Source of the DNA: Acidobacteriota bacterium
GTDB taxonomy: Bacteria > Acidobacteriota > Holophagae > Holophagales > Holophagaceae
Assembly (NCBI GenBank): GCA_016195985.1
Contig: JACPYP010000004.1
Coordinates: 42,300 to 106,299 of the forward strand
Length of the DNA: 64,000 nt
Direction of reading: 5' to 3'
The notes under the pieces were generated by a model. The model was not told the origin of the DNA, made no database searches, and saw nothing but the letters and a program-made list of their open reading frames with translations. The first letter of the stretch is position 1. Each line of letters begins with the position of its first letter. Positions 8,692 through 15,348 of this stretch are shown here, piece after piece. The position numbers and the translations under genes are program-made.

Positions 8692-9837
8692 ATGAGAAGG
8701 GCCGGATTCGTGCTGGGATTGGCGCTCCTGACCGGGATATCCATCGGCGCTGAAACCCGCAAGGGGCCGATCACCGCGCCGCTGGAGGAAAACGAGGACG
8801 GCTACCTGATCCTGCGGGTGCGGCTGCACGACCGCGCGGGCCGGGCGAGGACATTCCGGTTCCTCCTGGATACCGGGGCCGCCACCACCATGATCGACAC
8901 CTCCGTGCCCAGCCGGTTTTTCTGGGACGTACGGGGCGTCCAGGCCAAGACGGTGGACGGCACCGCCCAGGAAGCCGCCGCCCAGGCCGTCACGTTGAAG
9001 CGGGTGGACGTCTCAGGCCTGGTGCGCGACGAAGTCCCCGCGATGCGCGCGGATCTCAAGCACAGCATGATGGGGCGCATGCAGGATGAACCCGTGGACG
9101 GCATCCTGGGCATGTCCTTTCTCCGCAACACGCGCTTCCTTCTCGACGCGGCCCGGAAGCAGGTGCTTTGGGGCGCGGACTTTCCCGATGGGCCTTGCCA
9201 CCGCATTCAGATCGGTCCGGATGACCACGCCTATCTGGATCTGACGGTGGGGGGAAGTGTGGTCCGCGCGGTTCTGGATACGGGCAATGGCGGCGGCTTC
9301 ATCCTGCCCAAGCGCCTCGCACCGGAGGCGGGCGGCGCTCCTTCTGGTGTCGGCACGGGGATGCACGGCGGCTTCATTCCCACCTACCGGGCCCGACTCG
9401 ACATCTCCACCGGCGGCCGGAGCTGGTCCTCGGCGCCCGTGCGGCTGGAGGATTCCGAAGAATCCGCGAACCTCGGGCTGCGCATCTTCAAGGCCGGGCC
9501 CACCTTCTTCGACTTCACCTTCAAGCTGGTGGTGCTGCCTGCCGCGGGCGAGGACCACTGGGCCATCCTTCCGGAGGAACCAGCCCGAAACCTCACCCTG
9601 GCCTGGCATCGCGAAGGGAGAAAGGCCTGGCTGGAAGTGCTCCACCTGGTGCCGGGCAGCGCCTTCGATCGCGCAGGCCTGCGCGCAGGCGACCGCCTGG
9701 AGCGGGTGGGACCCTACGAAGGGCGCGCCCTGACCCTGCGGACCGCGGACCTCATCATCGCCTCCCCCAAGCCACAGGCCTGGATCATCCAACGCGAAGG
9801 GGGGACGCTGCGGCTGGAGGTCGCGCCTTCGAGGTGA
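8692..9837 (+). CDS. Exported two-module retropepsin-like aspartic protease with C-terminal PDZ
   Basis: A 381-aa protein with a signal peptide (about 1-20, ending near SIGA). It carries two retropepsin-type active-site motifs: LLDTGAATTMID (Asp about 60) and VLDTGNGGGFI (Asp about 196). Hydrophobic-hydrophobic-Gly segments (GILGMSFL) are typical of the second psi-loop. Residues about 300-380 form a PDZ-like domain with the phrase VLHLVPGSAFDRAGLRAGD. The architecture suggests a single-chain pseudo-dimer in the periplasm with a peptide-binding PDZ. Substrates are unknown. Whether both Asp residues act in one active site is inference. Confidence 0.8.
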   Translation: MRRAGFVLGLALLTGISIGAETRKGPITAPLEENEDGYLILRVRLHDRAGRARTFRFLLDTGAATTMIDTSVPSRFFWDVRGVQAKTVDGTAQEAAAQAVTLKRVDVSGLVRDEVPAMRADLKHSMMGRMQDEPVDGILGMSFLRNTRFLLDAARKQVLWGADFPDGPCHRIQIGPDDHAYLDLTVGGSVVRAVLDTGNGGGFILPKRLAPEAGGAPSGVGTGMHGGFIPTYRARLDISTGGRSWSSAPVRLEDSEESANLGLRIFKAGPTFFDFTFKLVVLPAAGEDHWAILPEEPARNLTLAWHREGRKAWLEVLHLVPGSAFDRAGLRAGDRLERVGPYEGRALTLRTADLIIASPKPQAWIIQREGGTLRLEVAPSR

Positions 9838-9876
9838 CGTACCATCCGTGACTTCGATTCCCTCGGGACATGAGAA

Positions 9877-9896
9877 GGCCCGGCGCAAGCCGGGCC
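9877..9896 (-). terminator. Hairpin terminator, probably the original tRNA-Glu terminator
   Basis: Perfect 8-bp stem GGCCCGGC / GCCGGGCC with a GCAA loop. It lies between the retropepsin stop and the left tRNA-Glu fragment. On the minus strand it is directly downstream of the tRNA 3' end and is followed by TTCTC. It may also end the retropepsin transcript. Confidence 0.6.
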
Positions 9897-9897
9897 G

Positions 9898-9944
9898 TGT
9901 TGGTAGTCCCAAGGGGAATCGAACCCCTGTTCCCGCCGTGAGAG
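9898..9944. repeat. Left attachment repeat: 3' fragment of tRNA-Glu (47-bp direct repeat, copy 1)
   Basis: Identical over 47 bp to 12732-12778 at a constant offset of 2834 bp. It contains the tRNA-Glu 3' half on the minus strand, from the encoded CCA (9901-9903) to the 5' edge of the anticodon loop, where the match stops. This is the footprint left by tyrosine-recombinase integration into a tRNA gene: the displaced 3' end stays at the far side of the insert. Confidence 0.92.
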
Positions 9945-10050
9945 AAAAAAGGCAGAGTCTATCTAAAACGAAGACAAACGATCATAAACCTTAATAAACA
10001 AAAGTTTGGATTGTTGCAGGTCCGATGGGTCCGCCCTAATCTGGGAACAT

Positions 10051-10063
10051 CCGTTACCGATGG
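10051..10063 (+). repeat. 13-bp repeat near left island end (possible integrase arm site)
   Basis: CCGTTACCGATGG, repeated in direct orientation at 12668-12680 close to the right end. A related TTACCGA follows immediately at 10065-10071. Short repeats just inside both ends are the arrangement of arm-type recombinase sites, but this role is only inferred. Confidence 0.4.
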
Positions 10064-10081
10064 ATTACCGACGGAGGAACC

Positions 10082-10207
10082 ATGGTGAGTGACGTCACTT
10101 GGGCTAGCTTCAATCTTCGTTCGGGCGAGGAGGCTCAGGACTGCCACTTTGCAATGACCGCTGCCAGTGCATCCGTGGGTGTGAGGCACACGATTGAGCG
10201 AGTCTGA
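10082..10207 (+). CDS. Possible 41-aa ORF in island left arm
   Basis: Short frame MVSDVTWASFNLRSGEEAQD... ending at 10207. It is supported only by a strong ribosome site (GGAGGAAC, 5 nt before ATG) placed right after the TTACCGA repeats. It has no recognised similarity and no membrane segment. It could be a small excision factor, a leader or noise. Confidence 0.2.
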   Translation: MVSDVTWASFNLRSGEEAQDCHFAMTAASASVGVRHTIERV

Positions 10208-10441
10208 AGCGTTGATTTGACCACAGAGAACACCAAGCCGACCAGAGTGCTAAAACCTCTCATAAAAAGCCTAACCGCCAAACTCAGCAGTGGCGTGGTA
10301 CAGGTGAGCTTGGAACCCCGGAAACGAATCATGCCCCGCCGTTTGCTTCAGCGCCTGGTTCGGCGCTCAGTGGCCATCCTATTGGCTCTTGGAGATGGCG
10401 AACAAGCCGGTCATCTGGTTTGTTCGCTGGTGGTGGTGAGT

Positions 10442-10467
10442 GACTCATAGTCCGTGGACCCATTGTC
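10442..10467 (+). promoter_or_regulatory. Double C-box operator of the C-R transcription unit
   Basis: Two tandem controller sites: GACT-CAT-AGTC, a 4-bp gap, then GACC-CAT-TGTC. This matches the R-M controller consensus (GACT-N3-AGTC twice, 4 bp apart) in all but two bases of the second site. It ends 22 bp before the C-gene ATG. In characterised systems one dimer on the upstream site activates C and R, and a second dimer on the weaker downstream site represses. The weaker second site here fits that logic. Confidence 0.85.
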
Positions 10468-10489
10468 CATGTCTAGGTAGTTTCCTCTC

Positions 10490-10711
10490 ATGGCTCGAAG
10501 TGCCCACATTTTGGTTCGGTTCGGTCAGCGCATTCGGGAGAAGCGAATCGAACTCGGTTTGTCGCAAGAAGCATTTGCAGACAAGTGCGGTCTTGACAGG
10601 ACTTACATCAGTGGCATCGAGAGGGGCAAACGCAACGTCTCACTCTTGAACATCGAGGTGATTGCGAAAGCCCTCGGCACTTCGGTTTCCGAACTCACGC
10701 AAGAGGTATAA
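10490..10711 (+). CDS. Restriction-modification controller (C) protein, XRE family
   Basis: A 73-aa helix-turn-helix protein, the normal length for C proteins. The HTH spans about residues 10-66: [20 protein letters not shown], then [17 protein letters not shown] and a C-terminal [11 protein letters not shown] dimer helix. C proteins are homodimers that delay restriction-enzyme expression until methylation is established. The double C-box directly upstream and the nuclease gene 8 bp downstream support this role. Lower GC than flanking chromosomal genes. Confidence 0.9.
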   Translation: MARSAHILVRFGQRIREKRIELGLSQEAFADKCGLDRTYISGIERGKRNVSLLNIEVIAKALGTSVSELTQEV

Positions 10712-10719
10712 CCCCGACT

Positions 10720-11538
10720 ATGATGTCCCGTTCGATCCTCGATTACTTCGATGTGTCCTTAGACTTCTTCACGCAAGTTGTGCTGAACAACCCCAGCCTT
10801 AGGGGCATGATCTTGGGTTACATTGCCGAAGCGAAGCTGAAGGAAGCCTTGATGGGGCACGGGCGAGGTTCGGCATTCCGCAAGGATGATGACCACGACC
10901 GCAAGAAGAAGGGCGATCTTGTCGTTACTTACGAAGGGTTTGAGTTCAAGATTGAAGTCAAGTCCCTTCAAACCAACACGGTCGAAATGCTCCCCCCTGG
11001 AGGGGAATGGGTCCGGAAGGTCATCAAGCAGAAAGGACCGGGGCAGCCCAACCCGCCTTACCTCCCTTTGTGGGAAAAGCATCGGTTCGACGCCAAATTC
11101 CGGGGCCAGTTTCAGTGCGATGCGAGCGACAGGCGGAAGGTGAACTTCCCCGATGGGAGTTCGGTGGAGACGACTAACCTTCTCTTCGGCGAGTTTCACA
11201 TCCTGGCAGCCGGTATCTTCACTTTCCGAGAGAAGTGGGATTTTGGATTCGCCCTGAACCGTGACCTGCCCGCCAGTACCAATTCCGACTACACGGAGTA
11301 CCAACGGCAACGCCTGATTACCAGCATGATCCCCATTACTTGGCCTCTTCAGTCCCCGTTCGTCAGCGACATCTACGTCTTGCTTGACAAACTCGTCACT
11401 GAAGAGAAGGCGAAGAAAGAGGATAGGCTGGCCGGGAGAGAAACTGTGGTCGTCGAACAGCCGCCCGCGAAAACCTCGGATGTTGTCGAAGAACCGCAGG
11501 TCAAGGTTGTCGAAAGGAAACGGAAGAAGAAATCTTGA
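10720..11538 (+). CDS. Predicted type II restriction endonuclease, PD-(D/E)XK fold, family not recognised
   Basis: A 272-aa protein 8 bp downstream of the C gene. The likely nuclease core is [20 protein letters not shown], where D66, E79 and K81 form a D-x12-ExK site on consecutive strands, with E37 in an upstream helix ([10 protein letters not shown]). I recognise no described endonuclease family. The C-terminus is a lysine-rich tail (ERKRKKKS). Its 3' end overlaps the convergent methyltransferase gene by 38 bp, which ties the two together. Recognition sequence unknown. Assignment rests on the motif plus the C-R-M context. Confidence 0.75.
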   Translation: MMSRSILDYFDVSLDFFTQVVLNNPSLRGMILGYIAEAKLKEALMGHGRGSAFRKDDDHDRKKKGDLVVTYEGFEFKIEVKSLQTNTVEMLPPGGEWVRKVIKQKGPGQPNPPYLPLWEKHRFDAKFRGQFQCDASDRRKVNFPDGSSVETTNLLFGEFHILAAGIFTFREKWDFGFALNRDLPASTNSDYTEYQRQRLITSMIPITWPLQSPFVSDIYVLLDKLVTEEKAKKEDRLAGRETVVVEQPPAKTSDVVEEPQVKVVERKRKKKS

Positions 11539-12379
11539 ACTTCCGTTTCAGGAATACGACGAAGTACGAATGGTTCTTCCGGGCGTGTTCCTGCTTCTTC
11601 AACCGGCTCACGCCCGCTTTGTTCGACCTAACGACGACGAATAGGTCTTTGGTGTAGAAACCTAGGGATTCGCAGCCGGTGATTATTTCGACGTGCGTAA
11701 GCCGCTGCCTGTTGGCGCTCACTTCATCCTGGCATTTCACGATGAACACGCCGTTCGGCTTCAAAACACGGTATGCGTCTCGGCTCGCTCGTGCGTACAG
11801 GTCTACAACGGCGTCGTGCCACTTTGGGGCGGTCTCTCCTTCCTTGATCGCTTCGCCCGACCCGTTTGCCTTCCCGTTGGAGTACGCCTTACGGAAGCTA
11901 GCGTGCGTGCCCGACCCGGCCATGTGGTCTTCGCTCTTCCTGAACAACCCTTCCATGTACGGCGGGTCCAGGACGAGACAATCAAGCGACTCGTCTTCGT
12001 AAGGCAGTTTCCGACAGTCCACGCCTGTCCGCACCTTGCCGGCCATGTGCGCCGGTATGCCTTCCGTCTTGGCGTCGATGTCCGATGCCAGGAGTCTGTA
12101 TGCGTCCGGCTCGACATCCCGCCAGAACGCCCCCTGCCCGTAGGTCACGTCAGCGACCGTCGCCCCCTTCGGAACGTGCAGGTCCAGAATTTGGGCGAAC
12201 AGTTCGGAGTTATTACCGACGTGCACGGAGAACACTAGGTTCGTGGTCGGCTCACCCCCGGCGACCCGCTTTCCGATGCCGCCCGGTTGTTCCTGGTCAT
12301 CGTCGAATAGCCCGTGTTGACTGTCGCGCATGATCACATTGTTTCCCGGTCGGGTACCCATTCGTCGTCCGTCCCACAT
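11501..12379 (-). CDS. DNA methyltransferase of the R-M island (DPPY type)
   Basis: A 292-aa amino-methyltransferase. The SAM-binding motif I is [12 protein letters not shown] (about 75-86), an unusual variant of DPFxGxGT. The catalytic motif IV is [10 protein letters not shown] (DPPY about 138-141), most often linked with adenine-N6 methylation. Motif order I then IV, with no long insert, suggests the gamma or a compact class. The C-terminal [15 protein letters not shown] is typical of N6/N4 methylases. It is convergent with the nuclease gene and has its own C-box 27 bp upstream. Its function is presumably to protect host DNA against the neighbouring nuclease. Confidence 0.88.
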   Translation of the reverse strand: MWDGRRMGTRPGNNVIMRDSQHGLFDDDQEQPGGIGKRVAGGEPTTNLVFSVHVGNNSELFAQILDLHVPKGATVADVTYGQGAFWRDVEPDAYRLLASDIDAKTEGIPAHMAGKVRTGVDCRKLPYEDESLDCLVLDPPYMEGLFRKSEDHMAGSGTHASFRKAYSNGKANGSGEAIKEGETAPKWHDAVVDLYARASRDAYRVLKPNGVFIVKCQDEVSANRQRLTHVEIITGCESLGFYTKDLFVVVRSNKAGVSRLKKQEHARKNHSYFVVFLKRKFKISSSVSFRQP

Positions 12380-12406
12380 TCACTCACCACTGCGGCGCGA
12401 TTTGGT

Positions 12407-12417
12407 GACTATAAGTC
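12407..12417 (-). promoter_or_regulatory. Single C-box operator upstream of the methyltransferase gene
   Basis: GACT-ATA-AGTC, a perfect C-box half-operator inside a 15-bp perfect palindrome (GTGACT-ATA-AGTCAC, 12405-12419). It sits 27 bp upstream of the methyltransferase start. A single symmetric site at the M promoter next to a double site at the C-R promoter is the arrangement known from Esp1396I-type systems, where C protein represses M. Confidence 0.8.
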
Positions 12418-12667
12418 ACATGCTGATCCAAGTCAAGTCCAGTTGCTCCGCCGCCGAACGAAGAAGCTAAACGGCCCCGCCTGCACCGAGGCGCTGAGCG
12501 GATCGGTGGCGAACCTGATTAGGCAGACCGGCGGTCCACGGATTAGGGGTCACACCGTGCAAGCGGGTTGAGGTGAAGGGCTCGGAACTCCCGGGGCGCC
12601 TCCTGGTGACGGGTGGGCTGTGGCCCGTGAGAGGACCTGGCCTGCTACTCCTGGTCCCGAGGGACAC

Positions 12668-12680
12668 CCGTTACCGATGG
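12668..12680 (+). repeat. 13-bp repeat near right island end
   Basis: Second copy of CCGTTACCGATGG (see 10051-10063), 51 bp inside the right attachment repeat. The rest of the 12420-12700 stretch holds no gene I can support. Confidence 0.4.
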
Positions 12681-12706
12681 TCCCGTTTCGGCCCCCTGAA
12701 AAGCAG

Positions 12707-12729
12707 AAACCCACGCTGGGCGTGGGTTT
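12707..12729 (-). terminator. Terminator for tRNA-Glu supplied by the island
   Basis: Perfect 10-bp stem AAACCCACGC / GCGTGGGTTT with a 3-nt loop. On the minus strand it follows the tRNA-Glu 3' end by 5 bp and is followed by CTGCTTTTC. It differs from the hairpin at 9877-9896 beside the displaced fragment, so the insert brought its own terminator. Confidence 0.75.
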
Positions 12730-12731
12730 CC

Positions 12732-12778
12732 TGTTGGTAGTCCCAAGGGGAATCGAACCCCTGTTCCCGCCGTGAGAG
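12732..12778. repeat. Right attachment repeat (47-bp direct repeat, copy 2)
   Basis: Identical to 9898-9944. This copy is part of the intact tRNA-Glu gene. The identity ends exactly at the 5' edge of the anticodon loop, where tyrosine recombinases commonly cross over. Confidence 0.92.
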
Positions 12779-12809
12779 GGCGGTGTACTAACCGCTATAC
12801 GATGGGACC
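12735..12809 (-). tRNA. tRNA-Glu (anticodon CTC)
   Basis: A complete 75-nt cloverleaf with encoded CCA. The acceptor is GGTCCCA / TGGGACT (G1-T72 wobble), the anticodon stem CCGCC / GGCGG with loop CTCTCAC, and the T-arm AGGGG-TTCGATT-CCCCT. Its 3' half comes from the inserted island and keeps the gene functional. Confidence 0.95.
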
Positions 12810-12838
12810 ACTGTGTTGCACTGCGGAAGAAGCTTGAG

Positions 12839-12913
12839 TGGTTGGGGAGGAAGGATTTGAACCCTCACCTGACGGTACCAGAAACCGTTGTCCTACCATT
12901 AGACCACTCCCCA
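12839..12913 (-). tRNA. tRNA-Gln (anticodon CTG)
   Basis: A 75-nt cloverleaf with encoded CCA. The acceptor is TGGGGAG / CTCCCCA, the anticodon arm ACGGT-TTCTGGT-ACCGT, and the T-arm contains GGTTCAAATCC. It lies 29 bp upstream of tRNA-Glu on the same strand, so the two are probably one transcript. Confidence 0.93.
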
Positions 12914-13007
12914 ACGAGTGGAACATCCACTGTACCACGCACGGGGCAAAAGGCAAGGGGTGCTTCCACCAAGGGGGGGAGTAGCCTGTCTGGGCAGAGG
13001 TGCTTTC

Positions 13008-13556
13008 ATGGCGGATCCCATCAAGTTGGCCTATTTCATGGCGGTCAAGGAGGGCGCGAGCTACCTGGGCGGCCTGTTGGTCACGGATACCTCGGGCATC
13101 CCCACGGACTTCCGCTACACGGAGCCCATCACGCCCACGCGTTTGCAGAGCATCCTCTACGGCAAGTCATTGGAGCCGCACCTCAAGGAAGAGGTGATCC
13201 AGAAGACCCTGCTGAAAGAGCTGAAGGCGCCGCCGGACCTGTTCATCCTCAGCGCCACGGAGCTGGCGGGGGGCTGGTCCGGGGACGCGAAATACCCGGT
13301 GCTGGCGGTGCAGAAGAGCCAGGAGGCGCCCCTGGGAAAGGTGGGCGAAGCCTTCCGCGCCGGCCCCCGGGAACTGCTGCTCCAACTGGCGGACGGCGCC
13401 GCGCCGTTGCGGGTGATCTTCGCCGCCTCGGTGGATGCGATGGCCCAGGAGCAGGCCGTGGTGAAGCTGCTGGAGGCGGGCTACCACATGGATTTGACGG
13501 AACCTCTGGAACGGGTGACGGCGGCGCTGCAGAGCCTCGTGGTGAAGGAAGCCTGA
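13008..13556 (+). CDS. Conserved-looking hypothetical protein, first gene of a signalling operon
   Basis: A 182-aa soluble protein that I do not recognise, starting MADPIKLAYFMAVKEGASYLGG at the ATG at 13008. The reading frame is open further upstream, but that region overlaps tRNA-Gln. It is rich in short beta-like segments (GGLLVTDTSGIPTDFRYTEPI) and ends with helices, with no signal peptide or membrane helix. Its stop overlaps the next start (TGATG). Its place at the head of a run containing GGDEF and kinase genes suggests a role in signalling, but that is context only. Confidence 0.65.
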   Translation: MADPIKLAYFMAVKEGASYLGGLLVTDTSGIPTDFRYTEPITPTRLQSILYGKSLEPHLKEEVIQKTLLKELKAPPDLFILSATELAGGWSGDAKYPVLAVQKSQEAPLGKVGEAFRAGPRELLLQLADGAAPLRVIFAASVDAMAQEQAVVKLLEAGYHMDLTEPLERVTAALQSLVVKEA

Positions 13557-14341
13557 TGTTCGGCAAAGTGAAGGACGCCATGGCGGATGCCGCGGAAACG
13601 CTGCGCCAGGCGTTCTCGGGCCTGAAGGTGGTGGAGGTGGAAGCGGAACCCTTCCAGCTCCGCAGCCAAACGTCCCAGGCTCTGGCGGCGGCGGGCCGCG
13701 CGGGGCTGGAGCCTCCGGCCGCGGCCTGCCGGGAGATGTGCCCGCTCCGGGAGGCGGTGGAGGGGCGCAGCCTGGAAGCTTTCGAGGCACGCTTGCAGGC
13801 GGAATCCGGCTGGGCCCGGTGGGGCGCCGAAGCGGAGGTGATCCGCATGATGCCGCTCGAAGGCGGCTCCGCCGCGCGGATGGCCGTGCCGCCCCTGCCC
13901 AGGCAGGCGCGGGTTCTGGGCCGGCTGGAGCCCCCTGTCCGGCCCGCTTCCCGCCGCTGGCTGGAGCCGGTCGCGCGGCCGAACCTCCGCCAGCTTTCGC
14001 CGGGGCTTGGGGCCGTGGGCACCCGCTTCGGCATGCAGGCCATGCTTTCCCTGGCCGTGCCCATCCGCGGCGAGGACATCCAGAGCCTGCCCAAGGGGCT
14101 GTGGATGCGCTACAGCCTGCAGCTGGTGCGGGGCACGGGGGAGAACGTGAGAAACCTCGAGGTTCTGGGGCTGTTCCGCGTGCCTCGTAAAGGGGTGGCG
14201 GATCTGCGCCACGATCCGGCGAGGGGGCGGCTCTTGGTGAGGCTGGAGCCCTCGGCGCTCAAGGCGCCGCGCGCGGCGTTCATCCTGGCGCGCCGGAAGG
14301 ACGATGGAGGTCTGGTGAGTTGCTTTGTGGAGGATCCGTGA
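13556..14341 (+). CDS. Hypothetical protein of the signalling operon
   Basis: A 261-aa protein beginning MFGKVKDAMADAAETLRQAF, an amphipathic helix, followed by an Ala/Arg/Pro-rich middle and a beta-rich C-terminal third. I recognise no family. The start overlaps the previous stop and its stop overlaps the GTG of the FHA-GGDEF gene, which indicates translational coupling at both ends. The frame is open upstream to 12842, but that part crosses the previous gene and tRNA-Gln. Confidence 0.6.
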   Translation: MFGKVKDAMADAAETLRQAFSGLKVVEVEAEPFQLRSQTSQALAAAGRAGLEPPAAACREMCPLREAVEGRSLEAFEARLQAESGWARWGAEAEVIRMMPLEGGSAARMAVPPLPRQARVLGRLEPPVRPASRRWLEPVARPNLRQLSPGLGAVGTRFGMQAMLSLAVPIRGEDIQSLPKGLWMRYSLQLVRGTGENVRNLEVLGLFRVPRKGVADLRHDPARGRLLVRLEPSALKAPRAAFILARRKDDGGLVSCFVEDP

Positions 14342-15318
14342 CCCGGAAGCCATCGGCTGACGCCAAGCCCGAGGGCGAAGCCCCGCTCAAGCCCAAGCTT
14401 GGGCCGAAGCCTGTGCCCATGGAGACCCTCCCCGGGTTTCCCGAGATGGCGACCGTGGTCCGTTCAAAAGCCGAAGGAGAACTCCAGCCGGCTCCTCCAG
14501 AGTGGGCGCTGGTGGCCTATGCCGGTGCGGCTCTGGGCCGGGTGTTCCCGCTGACGGGGGGAACCGTGATCATCGGTCGGGCCCCGGATGCGGGCGTGAC
14601 GCTGCTGGATGGCGAAGTGAGCCGCCATCACGCGCGGATCAGGCTGGAGGAGGGCCAGGTCCAGGTGGAGGATCTGGGATCCACCAACGGCACCCGCGTG
14701 AACGGGGAGGCGGTTCATGGCCCCCGGAGCTTGAAGGCCGGCGACCGGCTGTCCCTGGGCGGGCACGTGCTGAAGGTGGTCTGCCTCGATTCTCTGGAAC
14801 GGGCCTTCCATGAAACCCTGTTGGACCTCAGCACCAAGGATCCCCTCACGGGCCTGGCCAACCGCGGCAGTTCCCTGGCCGAATTCCAGAACCGCTTCGG
14901 CCTGAGCCTCCGCTACGGGCGCCCCCTTTCCGTGGTGGTGTGCGACCTGGACCACTTTAAGCAGGTGAACGACACCTTCGGCCACGGGGCCGGGGACGTG
15001 GTGCTCCGCATCTTCGGGGAAAGGCTGCTGACCACGCTGCGCGAAGCGGATCTGGCCGGGCGCATCGGGGGCGAAGAGTTCCTCATGGTGTTGCCGGAGA
15101 CCGATCTCGCGGGGGCGCGGCCCTTCGCCGAGCGGTTGAGGAGGACCATCGCCAGCATGCCGATTTCCCTGGCCTCGGGACCCCTGAACATCACCTGCAG
15201 CCTCGGCATCGCCGAGCGCGCGGCTTCGGATCTGGAGGCTGGGCAGCTCCTGGCCCGGGCCGACGCGGCCCTGTACCGGGCCAAGGCCGGAGGGCGGAAC
15301 CTGGTCTGCGAAGGGTAG
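14338..15318 (+). CDS. FHA-GGDEF diguanylate cyclase (first copy)
   Basis: A 326-aa cytosolic protein. It has an N-terminal FHA phosphothreonine-binding domain (GTVIIGRAPDAGVTLLD, EVSRHHARI, LGSTNGTRVNG) and a C-terminal GGDEF domain with active-site GGEEF. An RxxD inhibitory (I-site) motif lies five residues before it (READ). The DHFKQVNDTFGH metal/GTP segment is intact. It should make cyclic di-GMP from GTP, probably gated by phosphorylation of an FHA partner. The GTG start at 14338 overlaps the upstream stop. The kinase encoded two genes later is the natural candidate for the phosphate donor. Confidence 0.9.
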   Translation: MTRKPSADAKPEGEAPLKPKLGPKPVPMETLPGFPEMATVVRSKAEGELQPAPPEWALVAYAGAALGRVFPLTGGTVIIGRAPDAGVTLLDGEVSRHHARIRLEEGQVQVEDLGSTNGTRVNGEAVHGPRSLKAGDRLSLGGHVLKVVCLDSLERAFHETLLDLSTKDPLTGLANRGSSLAEFQNRFGLSLRYGRPLSVVVCDLDHFKQVNDTFGHGAGDVVLRIFGERLLTTLREADLAGRIGGEEFLMVLPETDLAGARPFAERLRRTIASMPISLASGPLNITCSLGIAERAASDLEAGQLLARADAALYRAKAGGRNLVCEG

Positions 15319-15348
15319 GGAAGTCGTTTCTCCGCTAGACTTTCCAGG

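Larger units (their letters stand above)
9945..10441. other. Left arm of the island, no confident gene
   Basis: About 500 bp between the left attachment repeat and the C-box. The first 75 bp are A/T-rich (runs of A, TAATAAACAAAAG). A 13-bp repeat shared with the right arm occurs at 10051-10063. One short frame with a strong ribosome site is listed separately. The open frame at 10217-10450 starts with TTG, has no similarity I recognise and runs through the C-box, so I do not call it. Confidence 0.5.
9945..12731. mobile_element. Integrase-less restriction-modification genomic island in tRNA-Glu
   Basis: A 2.8-kb insert between two copies of the tRNA-Glu 3' end. It contains a C-protein gene, a PD-ExK nuclease gene and a convergent DNA methyltransferase gene, and nothing recognisable as an integrase or excisionase. 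Base composition falls locally, with an A/T-rich stretch at 9945-10020, and codon use looks less GC-biased than in the neighbours. The insert leaves an intact tRNA-Glu at its right end and supplies it with a new terminator. Movement would need an integrase in trans, or the integrase has been deleted. Confidence 0.85.

Noticed and set aside
9901..9944. A second tRNA-Glu gene
   Set aside because: Only the 3' 44 nt are present; the 5' half is replaced by A-rich sequence. It is a fragment left by integration.
10217..10450. Open frame starting TTG in the island left arm
   Set aside because: It has no ribosome site or similarity and runs through the C-box. I could not support it as a gene or an integrase remnant.
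12842..13555. N-terminal extension of the 13556-14341 protein
   Set aside because: It runs through tRNA-Gln and the well-formed 13008-13556 gene. The overlapping TGATG at 13554 marks the natural start.
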